Below are positions 23,823 to 32,526 of a stretch of 45,724 bases of DNA, one piece after another; within the stretch, counting starts at the first letter, position 1, and every line of letters begins with the position of its first letter. Under the pieces are notes generated by a model. The model was not told the origin of the DNA. It made no database searches and was given only the letters and a program-made list of their open reading frames with translations. Source of the DNA: JBFKQC01 sp041627895 (GTDB lineage: Bacteria; Pseudomonadota; Alphaproteobacteria; Rhodobacterales; Rhodobacteraceae); contig JBFKQC010000028.1 in assembly GCA_041627895.1 (NCBI GenBank), positions 1 to 45,724 of the forward strand. Reading direction: 5' to 3'. The position numbers and the translations under genes are program-made.

Positions 23823-24580
23823 CCGCCGACGCCCACAGTAAGCGTCAGCGCCGGGTTGATCGTGATCGGGGGCCGGGGCGCGAAGGTCAGATTCTCGGGG
23901 ATGGGTCTGGAAATGCCCTCGAAGCCCTGCTCGATCTGCTCCTCTATGAACTGGGTTGGGCCAATAACCGGGTCGAGCTGCCCAAAATACACCAAGGAAT
24001 AACTACCGTCCTCCTCAAAATTTATTTGCATTCTGTTCGCATCAAGTAGCGAGGCCATTCGGAAATTCGGGTTGCCCTCGACGTCGCTCATCGCAACGAA
24101 TCCGGTTATCCCCTCATCGTTGAAAATGAACGTCTCGAGCCTTTGCGTGCGGCCGTTCGGCAGATTGATTTTCATGCCGCGCGTTTCCTGGGTGAATTCG
24201 ATCAGCGATATCGAAAGCGTTCCGGTGCCGTTGTTTTGGCACTGTCCGCCATCGTCGCGGCGTACCTGACCCTCCTCGACCCAACGTCGTTTGCCCCTCG
24301 GCGAACACTGCACGAAGTTCGTCTTCGTGCCATCGACAAGCTTGATCGGCCGGTAATACCCGCTGAACGGATCGCTTGCGGAAACCGATACTTGAAAAGC
24401 ATCGTAGTTTGTCACCGCTAGACTAAGATGACCGGTAATCGTGCCTGGTACGTTTGATGCATCTTGGGCAGCAGCAGGAAGCGCGAGGGACACCGAGACA
24501 ACGGCGGCGACGGTCACTCGGGCAGGTCCCGTAACATGAAGAGCGATCTGTGATCGTCTTTCGGCAGCCTGATCAACCAT
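23819..24580 (-). CDS. Exported protein of unknown function
   Basis: 253-aa protein with an N-terminal signal peptide: basic start, hydrophobic VTVAAVVSVSLALPAAAQ and probable cleavage near residue 40. The mature part looks beta-rich, with SLAVTNYDAFQVSVSASDPF, FVQCSPRGKRRW, a second Cys in GGQCQNNGTG, and a C-terminal ITINPALTLTVGVGG. I recognise no family. I chose ATG 24580 because GGAGG lies 10 bases before it, which makes it overlap the upstream membrane gene by 67 bases; a GTG at 24517 overlapping that gene's stop is an alternative but would give a signal without basic residues. Codon use is less GC-biased than in neighbours, suggesting a younger acquisition. Confidence 0.6.
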   Translation of the reverse strand: MVDQAAERRSQIALHVTGPARVTVAAVVSVSLALPAAAQDASNVPGTITGHLSLAVTNYDAFQVSVSASDPFSGYYRPIKLVDGTKTNFVQCSPRGKRRWVEEGQVRRDDGGQCQNNGTGTLSISLIEFTQETRGMKINLPNGRTQRLETFIFNDEGITGFVAMSDVEGNPNFRMASLLDANRMQINFEEDGSYSLVYFGQLDPVIGPTQFIEEQIEQGFEGISRPIPENLTFAPRPPITINPALTLTVGVGG

Positions 24581-25227
24581 CTTTGGGTATCCTCCGTTGC
24601 ATTGCGAAGCAGGAAGTATTCGGAGTCGTTTGCGTGCAGTACTCGGTAGCCATCCCGCCAGCGAAGCAATTGGCTGGCGCCTTCCTGATTGGTGATGTCG
24701 TCCGCGGCCGTATCCGCGTCCAACTCGATCAGATACGCGAATGGCAATTGCGACAGGTCGCGCTCGGCCGTCCTGTTGGCGGCCAGCACGGCAACGAAGT
24801 AAAGTGCTGTCAGCGCCGCGAAATACGCCAATGCCGCTGCCGTCACGGTCATCGCGACCCGCGCAGTGCCGGACACTTCGTTTGGAGATTCGTGGGACGG
24901 GTAGGGCCACGACAAACTACCTGGGCGAGGTGGCGTCTTTCGAATGATAAGTAAAGCTACAAATGCAATGATTGCGGAACTGACCAGAAGCGAGAGTCCG
25001 TCAGGCGATCGTATCCAGTCCCAGGCGACTTCCAAGTCCGGTCCCAGTATGAATTTCCAGATCGCGAAAAACGAAGATACATAGATGTATTGCGCCGAGA
25101 ATCCCAATTCGGACAGGTCTATCCCGAAGTACCTGTAATACGCGTTCAGATAGATGAACCCGAAGAAGTAAGGGAGGCCCAGCAACAGGGCCGAAAGATT
25201 CAGGAAATCGCCGATCGAGAAACGCAT
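24514..25227 (-). CDS. Membrane protein of unknown function
   Basis: 237-aa protein with about three hydrophobic segments: residues 8-30 (LNLSALLLGLPYFFGFIYLN), about 78-92 (LLVSSAIIAFVALLII) and about 125-150 (VAMTVTAAALAYFAALTALYFVAVL). A C-terminal soluble domain follows, with RDLSQLPFAYLIELDAD and WRDGYRVLHANDSEYFLLRN. The start is the ATG at 25227; a TTG 18 bases earlier is possible. It overlaps the exported-protein gene behind it, so the two are expressed together. The domain resembles small beta modules that end membrane-anchored stress proteins, but I cannot name it. Confidence 0.6.
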   Translation of the reverse strand: MRFSIGDFLNLSALLLGLPYFFGFIYLNAYYRYFGIDLSELGFSAQYIYVSSFFAIWKFILGPDLEVAWDWIRSPDGLSLLVSSAIIAFVALLIIRKTPPRPGSLSWPYPSHESPNEVSGTARVAMTVTAAALAYFAALTALYFVAVLAANRTAERDLSQLPFAYLIELDADTAADDITNQEGASQLLRWRDGYRVLHANDSEYFLLRNATEDTQRWLIRLPKDDHRSLFMLRDLPE

Positions 25228-25348
25228 GAGCAATACCAATCGCAAGGATTTTGCAGGCGAAGCGCGATTCGGTCAATCAGCCCCGGGTCATGAGCGGCCC
25301 GGGATGCGCCGTCTTGCCGGTTCGAACCCCTTATTCTAATGCGGGTCC

Positions 25349-26719
25349 ATGACTGCCCCGCTCTCTTACCGCGGCCATGCCCGCGCGCTTCTGGTGCTCG
25401 GGCTGCCGCTGGTCGGCAGCCACCTGGCGCAGATCGCGATCATGGTAACCGACAGCGTGATGCTCGGCTGGTATGCGGTCGAGGCGCTGGCGGCGGTGAC
25501 GCTGGCGTTCTCGACCTCGTTCGTGCTGTTCATCGTCGGCTCGGGCTTTGCCTTCGCGGTCCTGCCGATGGTCGCAAGCGCGGCGGCGCAGGGCGACGAG
25601 ACCCAGGTGCGGCGCGTCACCCGCATGGGGCTCTGGGCGTCGACGCTCTATGGGCTCGCCGTGATGCCGCCCCTGATCTGGTCCGAGCCGATCCTGCTGG
25701 CGATGGGCCAGAAGCCCGACATCGCGGCGCTGACCCAGGACTATCTGGCGATCTTCGCCTTCGGCATGGTGCCGGCGCTTCTGGTCATGGTGCTGAAGAA
25801 CTACGTCGCCGCGCTCGAGCGCACGCAGGTCGTGCTTTGGGCCACGGTGGCGGCGGCGGTTCTGAACGCGGTGCTGAACTATGCGCTGATCTTCGGCAAC
25901 CTCGGCGCGCCCGAGCTGGGACTGCGCGGGGCGGCCATCGCCTCGGTCACGATGCAGCTCGCCACCCTGGCGATGCTTGTGGTCTATGCCAACGCCGTGC
26001 TGCCCCGGCACGACCTGTTCCGCCGCCTCTGGCGCGCCGACCCCGAGGTGTTCCGCCAGGTCTTCCGGCTCGGCTGGCCGATCGGGCTGACCAACCTGGC
26101 CGAAAGCGGGCTGTTTGCGGCCTCGGCACTGATGATGGGCTGGATCGGCGCGCTGCCGCTCGCCGCGCACGGGATCGCGGTGCAGCTCGCCTCGATGAGC
26201 TTCGTGGTGCATCTCGGGCTCAGCCAGGCCGCCACCGTGCGCGCCGGCCGCGCCGCCGGGCGGGGCGACCGGCAGGGGCTGCGCGACGGGGCGCGCGCCG
26301 CGGTGGCGATGTCGGCATGTTTCGCGGCGCTGACCGTGGTTCTGTATCTTGCGCTGCCCGAGGCGTTGCTGGGCCTGTTCCTCGACCCCTCCGATCCCGA
26401 CCGGCCGGCGATCCTGGCGATCGGCGTGGCGCTTCTGGCGGTCGCGGCGCTGTTTCAGTTCGTCGACGCCGCGCAGGTGCTGGCGCTGGGGCTGCTGCGC
26501 GGGCTGCAGGACACCCGCGTGCCGATGATCCACGCCGCGGTCAGCTATTGGCTGATCGGGATCCCGGCGAGCTATGGCATGGGGTTCGTGCTGGGATGGG
26601 AGGGCGTCGGCGTCTGGCTCGGGCTGGTCGTGGGGCTGGCGACGGCGGCGGCCCTGCTGATGCAGCGCTTCTGGACGCGCGGCGTGGCGACCGTGCCGGT
26701 CCGGGCCGCGGGCCGCTGA
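25349..26719 (+). CDS. MATE-family multidrug efflux transporter
   Basis: 456-aa NorM-like antiporter of the MATE family with twelve hydrophobic segments arranged as two six-helix bundles. Early helices read LVLGLPLVGSHLAQIAIMVT followed by DSVMLGWYAVEALAAV; the second half starts around FRLGWPIGLTNLAESG, the mirror of the first. It should export cationic compounds using a Na+ or H+ gradient. Length is normal and the frame intact. The likely start is ATG 25349; ten bases upstream a second ATG is out of frame. Confidence 0.92.
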   Translation: MTAPLSYRGHARALLVLGLPLVGSHLAQIAIMVTDSVMLGWYAVEALAAVTLAFSTSFVLFIVGSGFAFAVLPMVASAAAQGDETQVRRVTRMGLWASTLYGLAVMPPLIWSEPILLAMGQKPDIAALTQDYLAIFAFGMVPALLVMVLKNYVAALERTQVVLWATVAAAVLNAVLNYALIFGNLGAPELGLRGAAIASVTMQLATLAMLVVYANAVLPRHDLFRRLWRADPEVFRQVFRLGWPIGLTNLAESGLFAASALMMGWIGALPLAAHGIAVQLASMSFVVHLGLSQAATVRAGRAAGRGDRQGLRDGARAAVAMSACFAALTVVLYLALPEALLGLFLDPSDPDRPAILAIGVALLAVAALFQFVDAAQVLALGLLRGLQDTRVPMIHAAVSYWLIGIPASYGMGFVLGWEGVGVWLGLVVGLATAAALLMQRFWTRGVATVPVRAAGR

Positions 26720-26749
26720 CGATCGCATGCCGGGATTTCGCGGGCGCCG

Positions 26750-27172
26750 CTATTCGCCGGCCATCCGTTCCTTGGCGGCACGCAACAGCCGGTCGGCCTT
26801 CTTGCGTACCAGGACCGAGCGCAGATCGTGCATCGCCAGCAGCAGCGCGTCGGTGACCTGGTCCAGTTCGTCGTCCTCGGCCGTCGAGTTCACCCAGTGC
26901 GTGGTCTGGTTCAGATAGTCCACCGCGCGGTGGATGTCGTCGATGTTGCGCCGCGCCAGCACCGCCTTGCGCGCCGCCGCCCAGTCGGTGATCGCCGCCA
27001 TGTCGGCCTCGGACAGCGTATGGTCGCCATGCGCCTTAATCTGGCCGTTCTTGATGTTGACCACCGCGATCTGGTCCATCTCGATCCGCCGCTGGCGGTT
27101 CTCGGTGTCCACGCGGAACACGAAGGCGCCGTTTTCGCGCACGCGAAAGTAGTATTCTGGCAGGTCGCTCAA
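26750..27172 (-). CDS. Conserved hypothetical protein
   Basis: 140-aa cytoplasmic protein beginning (M)SDLPEYYFRVRENGAFVF, with ENRQRRIEMDQIAVVNIKNG, then an alternation of charged helices ending DALLLAMHDLRSVLVRKKAD. It looks like a conserved rhodobacterial protein of unknown role. I prefer the TTG at 27172 (GGGGAG six bases upstream), where the conserved-looking sequence begins; the frame is open to an ATG at 27322, adding 50 Pro/Ala/Arg-rich residues, but no ribosome site precedes that ATG. No link to the neighbouring MATE or aminotransferase genes is evident. Confidence 0.65.
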   Translation of the reverse strand: MSDLPEYYFRVRENGAFVFRVDTENRQRRIEMDQIAVVNIKNGQIKAHGDHTLSEADMAAITDWAAARKAVLARRNIDDIHRAVDYLNQTTHWVNSTAEDDELDQVTDALLLAMHDLRSVLVRKKADRLLRAAKERMAGE

Positions 27173-27420
27173 CCCCGGCTCCCCAGACTGGTCCTCGGGC
27201 TCGACCCTATTGGGCGGCTGGGGCGCTGTCAAAGCGGATGCGCGCGGGGGACCTGCCTGCGGGCGGACTGATCCCGCAAGGGAGCGGGGCTTGAGGGGCC
27301 CTTCCTTGCCGTTCCGGTCCATGACCCGGCGCGAACAGCGGCCGAAGGCCGCCGCGCGGCAGATACGCGAATGGCGCGATCAGACCAGACCCGCTCCGCT
27401 TCCCGCGCTGCACGTCCCGG

Positions 27421-28623
27421 CTACCGCAGTCCCGCACAGAACCGCTGGATCCGCCGGCAGGCCTCTTCCAGGGTCGCGTCGTCGGTGGCGTAGCTCACCC
27501 GGAAACAGGGCGAAAGCCCGAAGGCCGCGCCGAACACCACCGCCACCCCGGTCTCTTCCAGCAGCGCCGCGGCGAACGCCTCGTCGTCCACGATCCGCGC
27601 CCCGCCTGCACTGGTCTTGCCGATGCAGCGCGCGATCGACGGATAGACGTAGAACGCGCCCTCGGGCACCGGGCAGTCGATCCCGCGGGCCTCGTTCAGC
27701 ATTCCGACCACCAGGTCGCGGCGGCGCCGGAACACCACCTTGTTGGCGGCGATGAAATCCTGCGGGCCGTTCAGTGCCTCGACCGCGGCCCACTGGCTGA
27801 TCGTGCAGGGGTTCGACGTCGATTGCGACTGCACCTTGCGCATCGCCCCGATCAGCTCTTCCGGCCCGCCGGCATAACCGATCCGCCAGCCGGTCATCGC
27901 GTAGGCCTTGCTCACCCCGTTCACGGTCAGCGTGCGGGGGTAAAGCGCGGGCTCGACCTCGGCCGGTGTCGAGAACACGAAATCGCCGAATACCAGATGC
28001 TCGTACATGTCGTCGGTCATCACCCAGACCTGCGGGTGGCGCAGCAAGACCTCGGTCAACGCCTTCAGTTCGGCCCGGGTATAGCCCGCGCCCGTCGGGT
28101 TGGACGGCGAGTTGAAGATCAGCCACTTGGTCCGGGGCGTGATCGCCGCCTCCAGCTGGCCGGGCGAGATCTTGAACCCGGCCTCCAGCGAGGTCCCGAT
28201 CACCACCGGCGTGCCGCCGGCGAGCAGCACCATGTCGGGATAGCTGACCCAGTAGGGCGCCGGAACAAGCACCTCGTCGCCCGGGTTCAGCGTCGCCATC
28301 AGCGCGTTGTAGAGAATCTGCTTGCCGCCCGTGCCGACGCTGATCTGCGACGGCCGGTAGCTCAGCCCGTTCTCGCGCGCGAACTTGTCGCAGATCGCCC
28401 GCTTCAGTTCGGGGATGCCGTCGGGCGCGGTGTACTTGGTCTTGCCCGCGCGGATCGCCGCGATTCCGGCCGCCTTGATGTTCTCGGGCGTGTCGAAATC
28501 CGGCTCGCCCGCGCCAAGGCCGATCACGTCCTCGCCCGCGGCCTTCATCTCGGCCGCGCGGGTCGTCACCGCGATCGTCGGCGAGGGTTTCACGCGGCCC
28601 AGTGTCGCGGACAGGAACGTCAT
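27421..28623 (-). CDS. aspC: Aspartate aminotransferase (class I, PLP-dependent)
   Basis: 400-aa fold-type I aminotransferase. It starts MTFLSATLGRVKPSPTIAV, typical of the alphaproteobacterial aspartate/prephenate type (Ib). Other markers are VIGLGAGEPDFDTPENIK, GKTKYTAPDGIPELK, FNSPSNPTGAGY, and the PLP lysine in VNGVSKAYAMTGWRIGYAGG near residue 235. The Arg that binds the substrate carboxylate is in FRVSYATDD. It interconverts aspartate and oxaloacetate. The ATG follows GGAGACGACC. It is divergent from the XRE regulator gene, 104 bases away. Confidence 0.92.
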   Translation of the reverse strand: MTFLSATLGRVKPSPTIAVTTRAAEMKAAGEDVIGLGAGEPDFDTPENIKAAGIAAIRAGKTKYTAPDGIPELKRAICDKFARENGLSYRPSQISVGTGGKQILYNALMATLNPGDEVLVPAPYWVSYPDMVLLAGGTPVVIGTSLEAGFKISPGQLEAAITPRTKWLIFNSPSNPTGAGYTRAELKALTEVLLRHPQVWVMTDDMYEHLVFGDFVFSTPAEVEPALYPRTLTVNGVSKAYAMTGWRIGYAGGPEELIGAMRKVQSQSTSNPCTISQWAAVEALNGPQDFIAANKVVFRRRRDLVVGMLNEARGIDCPVPEGAFYVYPSIARCIGKTSAGGARIVDDEAFAAALLEETGVAVVFGAAFGLSPCFRVSYATDDATLEEACRRIQRFCAGLR

Positions 28624-28727
28624 GGTCGTCTCCGGTTGGTAATCGGCGGCCATACCTTCTAGGATGGCCCCCGTTCCCGAGCAAGACCACCAGGCGAGAC
28701 GGCCGACGCGCCACAAAGAGGATTGTA

Positions 28728-29156
28728 ATGAGCCAGCATGATTTTCTTAACCCTCCCGAGATCGTCCCCGAGAGCGGATGGTATTCGAACGACTCCGCGA
28801 CATTCGGCGACCGCGTCGCCGCCGGGCGCGAGGCGCTGGGGATGAGCCAGGAGGACCTGGCCCGCAAGCTGGGCGTCAAGCTGAAGACGCTTCAGGCCTG
28901 GGAGGACGACCTGCGCGAGCCGCGTGCCAACAAGCTGCAGATTCTCGCGGGGCTTCTGAACGTCTCGCTGATGTGGCTGCTGAACGGCGAGGGCGAGGGG
29001 CTTTCGGCCCCCGCCGAGCCCCTGCGCGCGGGCGGCGAAATGGCTGGAATCCTTACCGAAATCCGTGAGTTGCGCGGCCATGCGGCACAGACCGCCGACC
29101 GGCTGGGCGTGCTGGAGAAGCGGCTGCGCCGCGCCCTGGCCGAGAGCGCCGCGTGA
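28728..29156 (+). CDS. XRE-family helix-turn-helix regulator
   Basis: 142-aa DNA-binding protein. The HTH_XRE domain covers about residues 25-80: FGDRVAAGREALGMSQEDLA, then KLGVKLKTLQAWEDDLREPR and LLNVSLMWLLNGEG. The C-terminal 40 residues look like a coiled coil (MAGILTEIRELRGHAAQT through VLEKRLRRALAE). Start behind AAAGAGGATTGTA. Its stop overlaps the GTG start of sdhE by 4 bases, so both come from one transcript; regulation of respiration genes is possible but not shown. Confidence 0.85.
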   Translation: MSQHDFLNPPEIVPESGWYSNDSATFGDRVAAGREALGMSQEDLARKLGVKLKTLQAWEDDLREPRANKLQILAGLLNVSLMWLLNGEGEGLSAPAEPLRAGGEMAGILTEIRELRGHAAQTADRLGVLEKRLRRALAESAA

Positions 29157-29413
29157 GCGAAACCGCCGAGGCGCGGCTCAAGCGGATGCGCATGCGCTCT
29201 GCGCGCCGCGGGATCAAGGAGATGGACCTGATCCTCGGCGGTTTCGCCACCGACCGGCTGGCGGCGATGGACGCCGCCGCGCTGGATGCCTACGACGCGC
29301 TTCTGGCCGAGAACGACCAGGACCTCTATGCCTGGGTCACCGGCCAGGCCGCCCCGCCGCCCCGGCTCGCCCCGCTGATCGCCGAAATCGCGGCGCATGC
29401 GCGGGGCGACTGA
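29153..29413 (+). CDS. sdhE: Succinate dehydrogenase flavinylation factor SdhE
   Basis: 86-aa SdhE/Sdh5 protein that helps attach FAD covalently to SdhA. The diagnostic motif is SARRGIKEMDLILGGF near residues 16-31 (RG-x-KE-x-D), and the WVTG motif near residue 63 is also typical. GTG start overlapping the TGA of the XRE gene. Not next to the sdh operon in this window. Confidence 0.92.
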   Translation: MSETAEARLKRMRMRSARRGIKEMDLILGGFATDRLAAMDAAALDAYDALLAENDQDLYAWVTGQAAPPPRLAPLIAEIAAHARGD

Positions 29414-29534
29414 TCCCGCGCCGCCGGCCCGGCGCCCGCCCGCATCCTGACCGGCGAACTTTCCGGCATTTAACCGAATATTTCCGAATCCCGCCTTATG
29501 GCTTGGCCGAGGCAGCCAACGGCGGAGATCATTC

Positions 29535-30032
29535 ATGAGTTTGCATTCCCAGATCGGCGGTTCGGTGCAGCAGGGCTTCATGCCGCAATATCTCGAGGCG
29601 CTGTCGCTGGTCGAGCGGCTGCACCGGCTGCTGCTCGACGTGATCAAGGACGAATTCGAGCGGCTGGGCATCCTGGAAATCAACGCGGTGCAGGCGCTCT
29701 TGCTGTTCAACGTGGGCGACAACGAGGTGACGGCCGGAGAGCTGAAGAGCCGCGGCTACTACCAGGGCTCGAATGTCAGCTACAACCTGAAGAAGCTGGT
29801 CGAGGCCGGTTACATGCACCATCAGCGCTGCGAGATCGACCGCCGCTCGGTGCGGGTGCGGCTGACCGAACGCGGGCGCGAGGTGCAGCAGATCGTCAGC
29901 GAGCTTTTCGCGCGCCATGCCGAGGGGCTCGAATCGCGCTCGGTCCTCGACAAGGCCGGCATGGAAGAGATCAATTCGTCGCTGCGCCGGGTCGAGCGCT
30001 ACTGGAGCGACCAGATCCGTTACATCTACTGA
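29535..30032 (+). CDS. ldtR: MarR-family regulator, LdtR type
   Basis: 165-aa winged-helix regulator. It reads NAVQALLLFNVGDNEVTAGE, then LKSRGYYQGSNVSYNLKKLV and DRRSVRVRLTERGREV, the wing. The GYYQGSNVSYNLKKLVE recognition region matches the LdtR subfamily, whose known member in Liberibacter controls an L,D-transpeptidase gene and stress tolerance. The first ATG (29535) follows GGCGGAGATCATTC. It is monocistronic or followed 25 bases later by a doubtful small ORF. Targets in this organism are inferred only. Confidence 0.85.
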   Translation: MSLHSQIGGSVQQGFMPQYLEALSLVERLHRLLLDVIKDEFERLGILEINAVQALLLFNVGDNEVTAGELKSRGYYQGSNVSYNLKKLVEAGYMHHQRCEIDRRSVRVRLTERGREVQQIVSELFARHAEGLESRSVLDKAGMEEINSSLRRVERYWSDQIRYIY

Positions 30033-30057
30033 CGCTGCGAACCGCCGGGGGGCAAAC

Positions 30058-30258
30058 ATGATCGAGTTCACCAGCATCCGAAATGCGCCGCAGCCCGGCC
30101 CCGCGCCGGTCTTCCGCTCGGTGCGCGCCGCCGCCGCGGAAGAGCGCGCGGCCCCCGCGGCTGCGGATCGGGCGGGCGCCGGCCGGCCGGCCCGGGTGAC
30201 TGCCCGGTTCGACACCGACGCGCCAGAGCCCGGGTCCGGCCCGTCCCGCGCCGGTTAG
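30058..30258 (+). CDS. Small hypothetical protein, doubtful
   Basis: 66-aa Ala/Arg/Pro-rich frame starting MIEFTSIRNAPQPGPAP, 25 bases after ldtR behind a CGGGGGGC stretch. No domain is visible and composition is what GC-rich DNA gives by default, so it may not be translated. The following 255 bases (30259-30513) contain nothing I can support. Confidence 0.3.
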   Translation: MIEFTSIRNAPQPGPAPVFRSVRAAAAEERAAPAAADRAGAGRPARVTARFDTDAPEPGSGPSRAG

Positions 30259-30513
30259 GGCGGTATTCAGCGCGGCCGATCCGGCGAAGCGTCGCGAAAG
30301 TGCACTCGGCAAACGGGATGGAACGTATTCCGTGAAAAGACGCTCGCGGCATGTGCTCTGGCGCACCCCGCGGGCGATCCTCGGGTCACGGCACCGGCCC
30401 TGCGCGCCCGGTCTTGCGCCAATTCCCGGCGCGTCGACCGATGGCCTGCGCCGCGCGCCGGGCCGCCGTACCATCCGCCGCGACAGGTCCATCCATTGCG
30501 ACACGGCCGCGCC

Positions 30514-31248
30514 TCAGCGGGTCGCCAGCCTTCCGGGCGCCGGGGCGGCATCGCTCACCGCCAGCGACCGCAGCTCCTTCAGCAGTTTGCGCGCCATCGC
30601 CTCTTCGAAATCGTCGAACCCCAGTGCGACCTCGACAAAGGCGTCCGGCCCGCGGATCACTTCGGTTCGGAAATAGGCCCACAGCTCGCCGATCTCGGGC
30701 TGGCGCCGGTCATCGTAGCGCAGCGGATCGGACCCGATCGCGAGCGCGTTCACGGTGATCCCCGCCAGCCGCGGGTCGCCGTCCAGATCGCGCGGGCGCG
30801 GGCCGGTGTTCGACTTGCCGTCGCCCGAGATATCCAGCGTGCGTTTCCAGCAAAGCGGCTGTTCCGCCAGCCGCCGCGCACCCGAGAGCATCGCCTGACC
30901 CAGCGCCGTCGGCGGCTCGTGCGCCACCCGCGGCGCGCCGGAAATCGCCGCCGCCGCGCGCGCCAGGTCGCCGGCGCCGGCGATCTCGGTCCAGGGCAGA
31001 AGCGTGCGCTGGCTGCCGAGCCCGGCCCATTCATAGACCGTCAGCCGCACCGTCGCCTCGGGAAAGGCCAGGAACGCCGCCTGCACGTCGCGCCGCAGCA
31101 GCGCCCCGGCCAGACCGTCGACCTGCAGCCGGTACTCGCGCGCGTCGACCGAACCCGAGACATCGAGCCCAAGCGCCAGCGCCAGCCGGCAGGCCGCAAC
31201 GGCCACCCCCGGCCAGATCAGCAGAAGCCCGAGCGCCAGCGCGCGCAT
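30514..31248 (-). CDS. DUF1194 exported protein (von Willebrand A-like), copy 2
   Basis: 244-aa exported protein. A signal peptide (ALALGLLLIWPGVAVA) is followed by CRLALALGLDVSGSVDAREY, whose D-x-S-x-S is the first part of a metal-ion-dependent adhesion site of von Willebrand A domains. A later TLDISGDGKSNTG completes the typical DUF1194 pattern. Function is unknown; a periplasmic binding or adhesion role is plausible. The start may be the GTG at 31251 or the adjacent ATG at 31248. It is a tandem paralogue of the gene immediately upstream (gap of 4 bases or less), so the pair is coexpressed. Confidence 0.8.
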   Translation of the reverse strand: MRALALGLLLIWPGVAVAACRLALALGLDVSGSVDAREYRLQVDGLAGALLRRDVQAAFLAFPEATVRLTVYEWAGLGSQRTLLPWTEIAGAGDLARAAAAISGAPRVAHEPPTALGQAMLSGARRLAEQPLCWKRTLDISGDGKSNTGPRPRDLDGDPRLAGITVNALAIGSDPLRYDDRRQPEIGELWAYFRTEVIRGPDAFVEVALGFDDFEEAMARKLLKELRSLAVSDAAPAPGRLATR

Positions 31249-31252
31249 CACC

Positions 31253-31987
31253 TCAGCCGCCCCGCGGCGCGCCGGGCGGCACCGGCCCCCGGCTGACCGC
31301 CCGCGCCCGCAACTCGCGCACCAGTTTCAGCTGCATCGCCCGCTCGAAATCGCGGAAATCGCGCGCCTCGATCACGAAGGCACCGGGCCCCCGGATCAAC
31401 TCGCGCCGGTAATACCCCGCCAGATCGTCCTCCTGCCCGCCGATCGTCAGCCCGTTCACGGTGATACCGGCCAGCGGGAAGTTCTCGTAGGCCAGCCGCG
31501 GCGCAAAACCGTCGTTGTTGATCCCGTCGCCCGAGACATCCAGCGTGCGAAACAGGCAGGGCGGCGCCGCGCGGAACACCCCCGCGGCATAGCCCAGCGC
31601 ATAGCCGATCGCCGTCGGGAACTCGGCATAGGCCCGTTTCGAGCCGCGGATCTCGCCCGCCGCCGCCAGGATGTCGGCCGGGCCCTGCAGCAGCCGCCAG
31701 TCCAGCGTCAGGTCCTGCTGGTAGCGCCCGGACCATTCGAACACCGCCAGCGCCACCGGCTGGCCGGGCACCGACAGGATCGCCGCCTGCACCTCTTCCG
31801 AGGCCAGCGCGGCCGCCAGCCCGAGGCGCTGCAGCCGGTCCTCGTCGGCATCGACCGAAGACGAGATGTCGAGCGCCAGCGCCAGCGCAAGCCGGCACTC
31901 GGCCGCGGCCCCGGCGGGCGCCGCAAGCAGCAGCGCCAGGAGACCGGCGAACCTTACCAATGGCCGGTGTTTTCCATGCTCGCCCAC
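31253..31987 (-). CDS. DUF1194 exported protein (von Willebrand A-like), copy 1
   Basis: 244-aa paralogue of the next gene. After the signal peptide (RFAGLLALLLAAPAGAAA) comes CRLALALALDISSSVDADED, again with D-x-S-x-S. Further shared features are VYEW/VFEW-like FEWSGRYQQ, TLDVSGDGINNDG, LAGITVNGL and a C-terminal DFRDFERAMQLKLVREL. These correspond stepwise to copy 2, so the pair arose by duplication but has diverged widely. The ATG at 31987 overlaps the glyoxalase gene by 34 bases; a TTG at about 31960 is an alternative. Function unknown. Confidence 0.8.
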   Translation of the reverse strand: MGEHGKHRPLVRFAGLLALLLAAPAGAAAECRLALALALDISSSVDADEDRLQRLGLAAALASEEVQAAILSVPGQPVALAVFEWSGRYQQDLTLDWRLLQGPADILAAAGEIRGSKRAYAEFPTAIGYALGYAAGVFRAAPPCLFRTLDVSGDGINNDGFAPRLAYENFPLAGITVNGLTIGGQEDDLAGYYRRELIRGPGAFVIEARDFRDFERAMQLKLVRELRARAVSRGPVPPGAPRGG

Positions 31988-32382
31988 GGCTCGGCGGGCG
32001 GCAGCGCCTCGCCGCGCTGCAGCAGCTCGATCGAGACGTTGTCGGGCGAGCGCACGAAGGCCATGTGCCCGTCGCGCGGCGGGCGGTTGATCGTGACGCC
32101 GTTCGCCTGCAGGTGCGCGCAGGTGGCATAGATGTCGTCGACGCGGTAGGCGAGGTGCCCGAAATGCCGGCTGTCCGACGGCAGCCCCTCGTCGCCGTCC
32201 CAGTTGTAGGTCAGTTCCACCGCCGCGTTCTCCTGCCCAGGCGGCGACATGAAGACCAGCGTGAAGCGGCCCTTGTCATGGTCGGTGCGCCGGGTCTCTT
32301 CCAGCCCCAAAAGCTCGTAGAACGCCTTCGATTTCTCCAGGTCCTTCACCCGGACCATGGTGTGCAGATAGGTGATGCCCAT
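31954..32382 (-). CDS. gloA: Lactoylglutathione lyase (glyoxalase I)
   Basis: 142-aa VOC-fold metalloenzyme that isomerises the methylglyoxal-glutathione hemithioacetal. The four metal ligands are visible: His in YLHTMVRVKDLEKS, Glu in AAVELTYNWD, His in FGHLAYRVDD and Glu in VSIELLQRG. The start is the ATG at 32382 (MGITYLHTM); nine further residues upstream are possible but not family-like. It shares a strand and overlaps with the DUF1194 gene behind it, though a functional link is not obvious. Confidence 0.92.
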   Translation of the reverse strand: MGITYLHTMVRVKDLEKSKAFYELLGLEETRRTDHDKGRFTLVFMSPPGQENAAVELTYNWDGDEGLPSDSRHFGHLAYRVDDIYATCAHLQANGVTINRPPRDGHMAFVRSPDNVSIELLQRGEALPPAEPWASMENTGHW

Positions 32383-32526
32383 GCGCGGCCTCCGTGGTTT
32401 GCCCGGCAACGAGCCTAGTGCGGAACGACGGCGGGCGGAAGCCGGCAGGCGGCGAATTGGTCCGTGGCCGCCGGCCGGGTCCGCACGCCCGGCGCCCGGC
32501 GCCGAAGGCCCGCCGGGGCCGCCCGA

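Noticed and set aside
25317..25328. CCGGTTCGAACC looking like a tRNA T-loop before the MATE gene
   Set aside because: No matching acceptor or anticodon arms around it.
25331..26728. 465-codon minus-strand open frame opposite the MATE gene
   Set aside because: His/Arg/Gln-rich shadow; no initiation site and no domain.
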